From Oscillospiraceae bacterium (lineage in GTDB: Bacteria > Bacillota > Clostridia > Oscillospirales > Oscillospiraceae), in NCBI GenBank assembly GCA_021205585.1, contig JAJPXI010000179.1:1-5830 (forward strand): a DNA stretch of 5,830 nucleotides, given 5' to 3'. The stretch's first letter is position 1, and every line of letters begins with the position of its first letter. The notes under the pieces are model-generated. The model made no database searches, was not told the origin of the DNA, and saw nothing but the letters and a program-made list of their open reading frames with translations. This document shows, piece by piece, positions 5,779 through 5,830 of this stretch. The translations under genes and the position numbers were made by a program.

Positions 5779-5830
5779 AGGGAACCTCTAAGGAAGCACT
5801 GATTAAATGCGTCTGCGGCGGCTGGCAATG
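5779..5830. other. Unassigned sequence after divIVA; possible repeat edge or next gene start
   Basis: No terminator is visible directly after the divIVA stop. The stretch begins AGGGAACCTCTAAGGAAGCA, which resembles the ends of some insertion sequences (GGGAACCTCT-type), but this is memory-based and unproven. An ATG at 5807 with AAGGAA 11 bases upstream opens a frame (MRLRRLAM) that runs off the window, so a following gene is also possible. Confidence 0.3.

Overview
The window looks like chromosomal DNA from a GC-rich, Gram-positive gut-type Firmicute, most plausibly in the Clostridia/Oscillospiraceae range (Flavonifractor- or Oscillibacter-like). That placement is an inference. The supporting evidence is that Hfq, SepF, DivIVA and YggS occur together, ribosome-binding sites are strong AGGAG or GGGG types, codons favour G/C at third positions, and the few intergenic stretches are AT-rich. 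No rRNA, tRNA, CRISPR array or complete mobile element is visible.

Layout: a membrane-anchored polysaccharide deacetylase lies on the minus strand (110-973). A divergent intergenic region of about 280 bp follows, with a candidate promoter in each direction. The rest is one tightly packed plus-strand series: miaA (1254-2192, GTG start), hfq (2293-2526), an HlyD-like membrane protein (2546-3814), yggS (3811-4515, ATGA overlap), sepF (4555-5019) and divIVA (5035-5778). The last 52 bases are not assigned.

The series appears to join two gene neighbourhoods known in bacteria: miaA-hfq (tRNA modification and RNA chaperone) and yggS/ylmE-sepF-divIVA (PLP homeostasis, FtsZ anchoring, pole/septum marker). 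An HlyD-like protein sits at the join. The ylmG and ylmH genes often found between sepF and divIVA are absent. Spacing suggests one main transcript from a promoter just upstream of miaA. A near-consensus sigma-A promoter (TTGACA, 17 bp, GATAAT) inside yggS would let sepF-divIVA be transcribed on their own.

No clearly novel system is present. The most useful observations are regulatory: the intragenic promoter, a hairpin that would mask the divIVA ribosome-binding site, a long palindrome across the deacetylase stop codon, and an unidentified sequence after divIVA that might be the edge of an inserted repeat.
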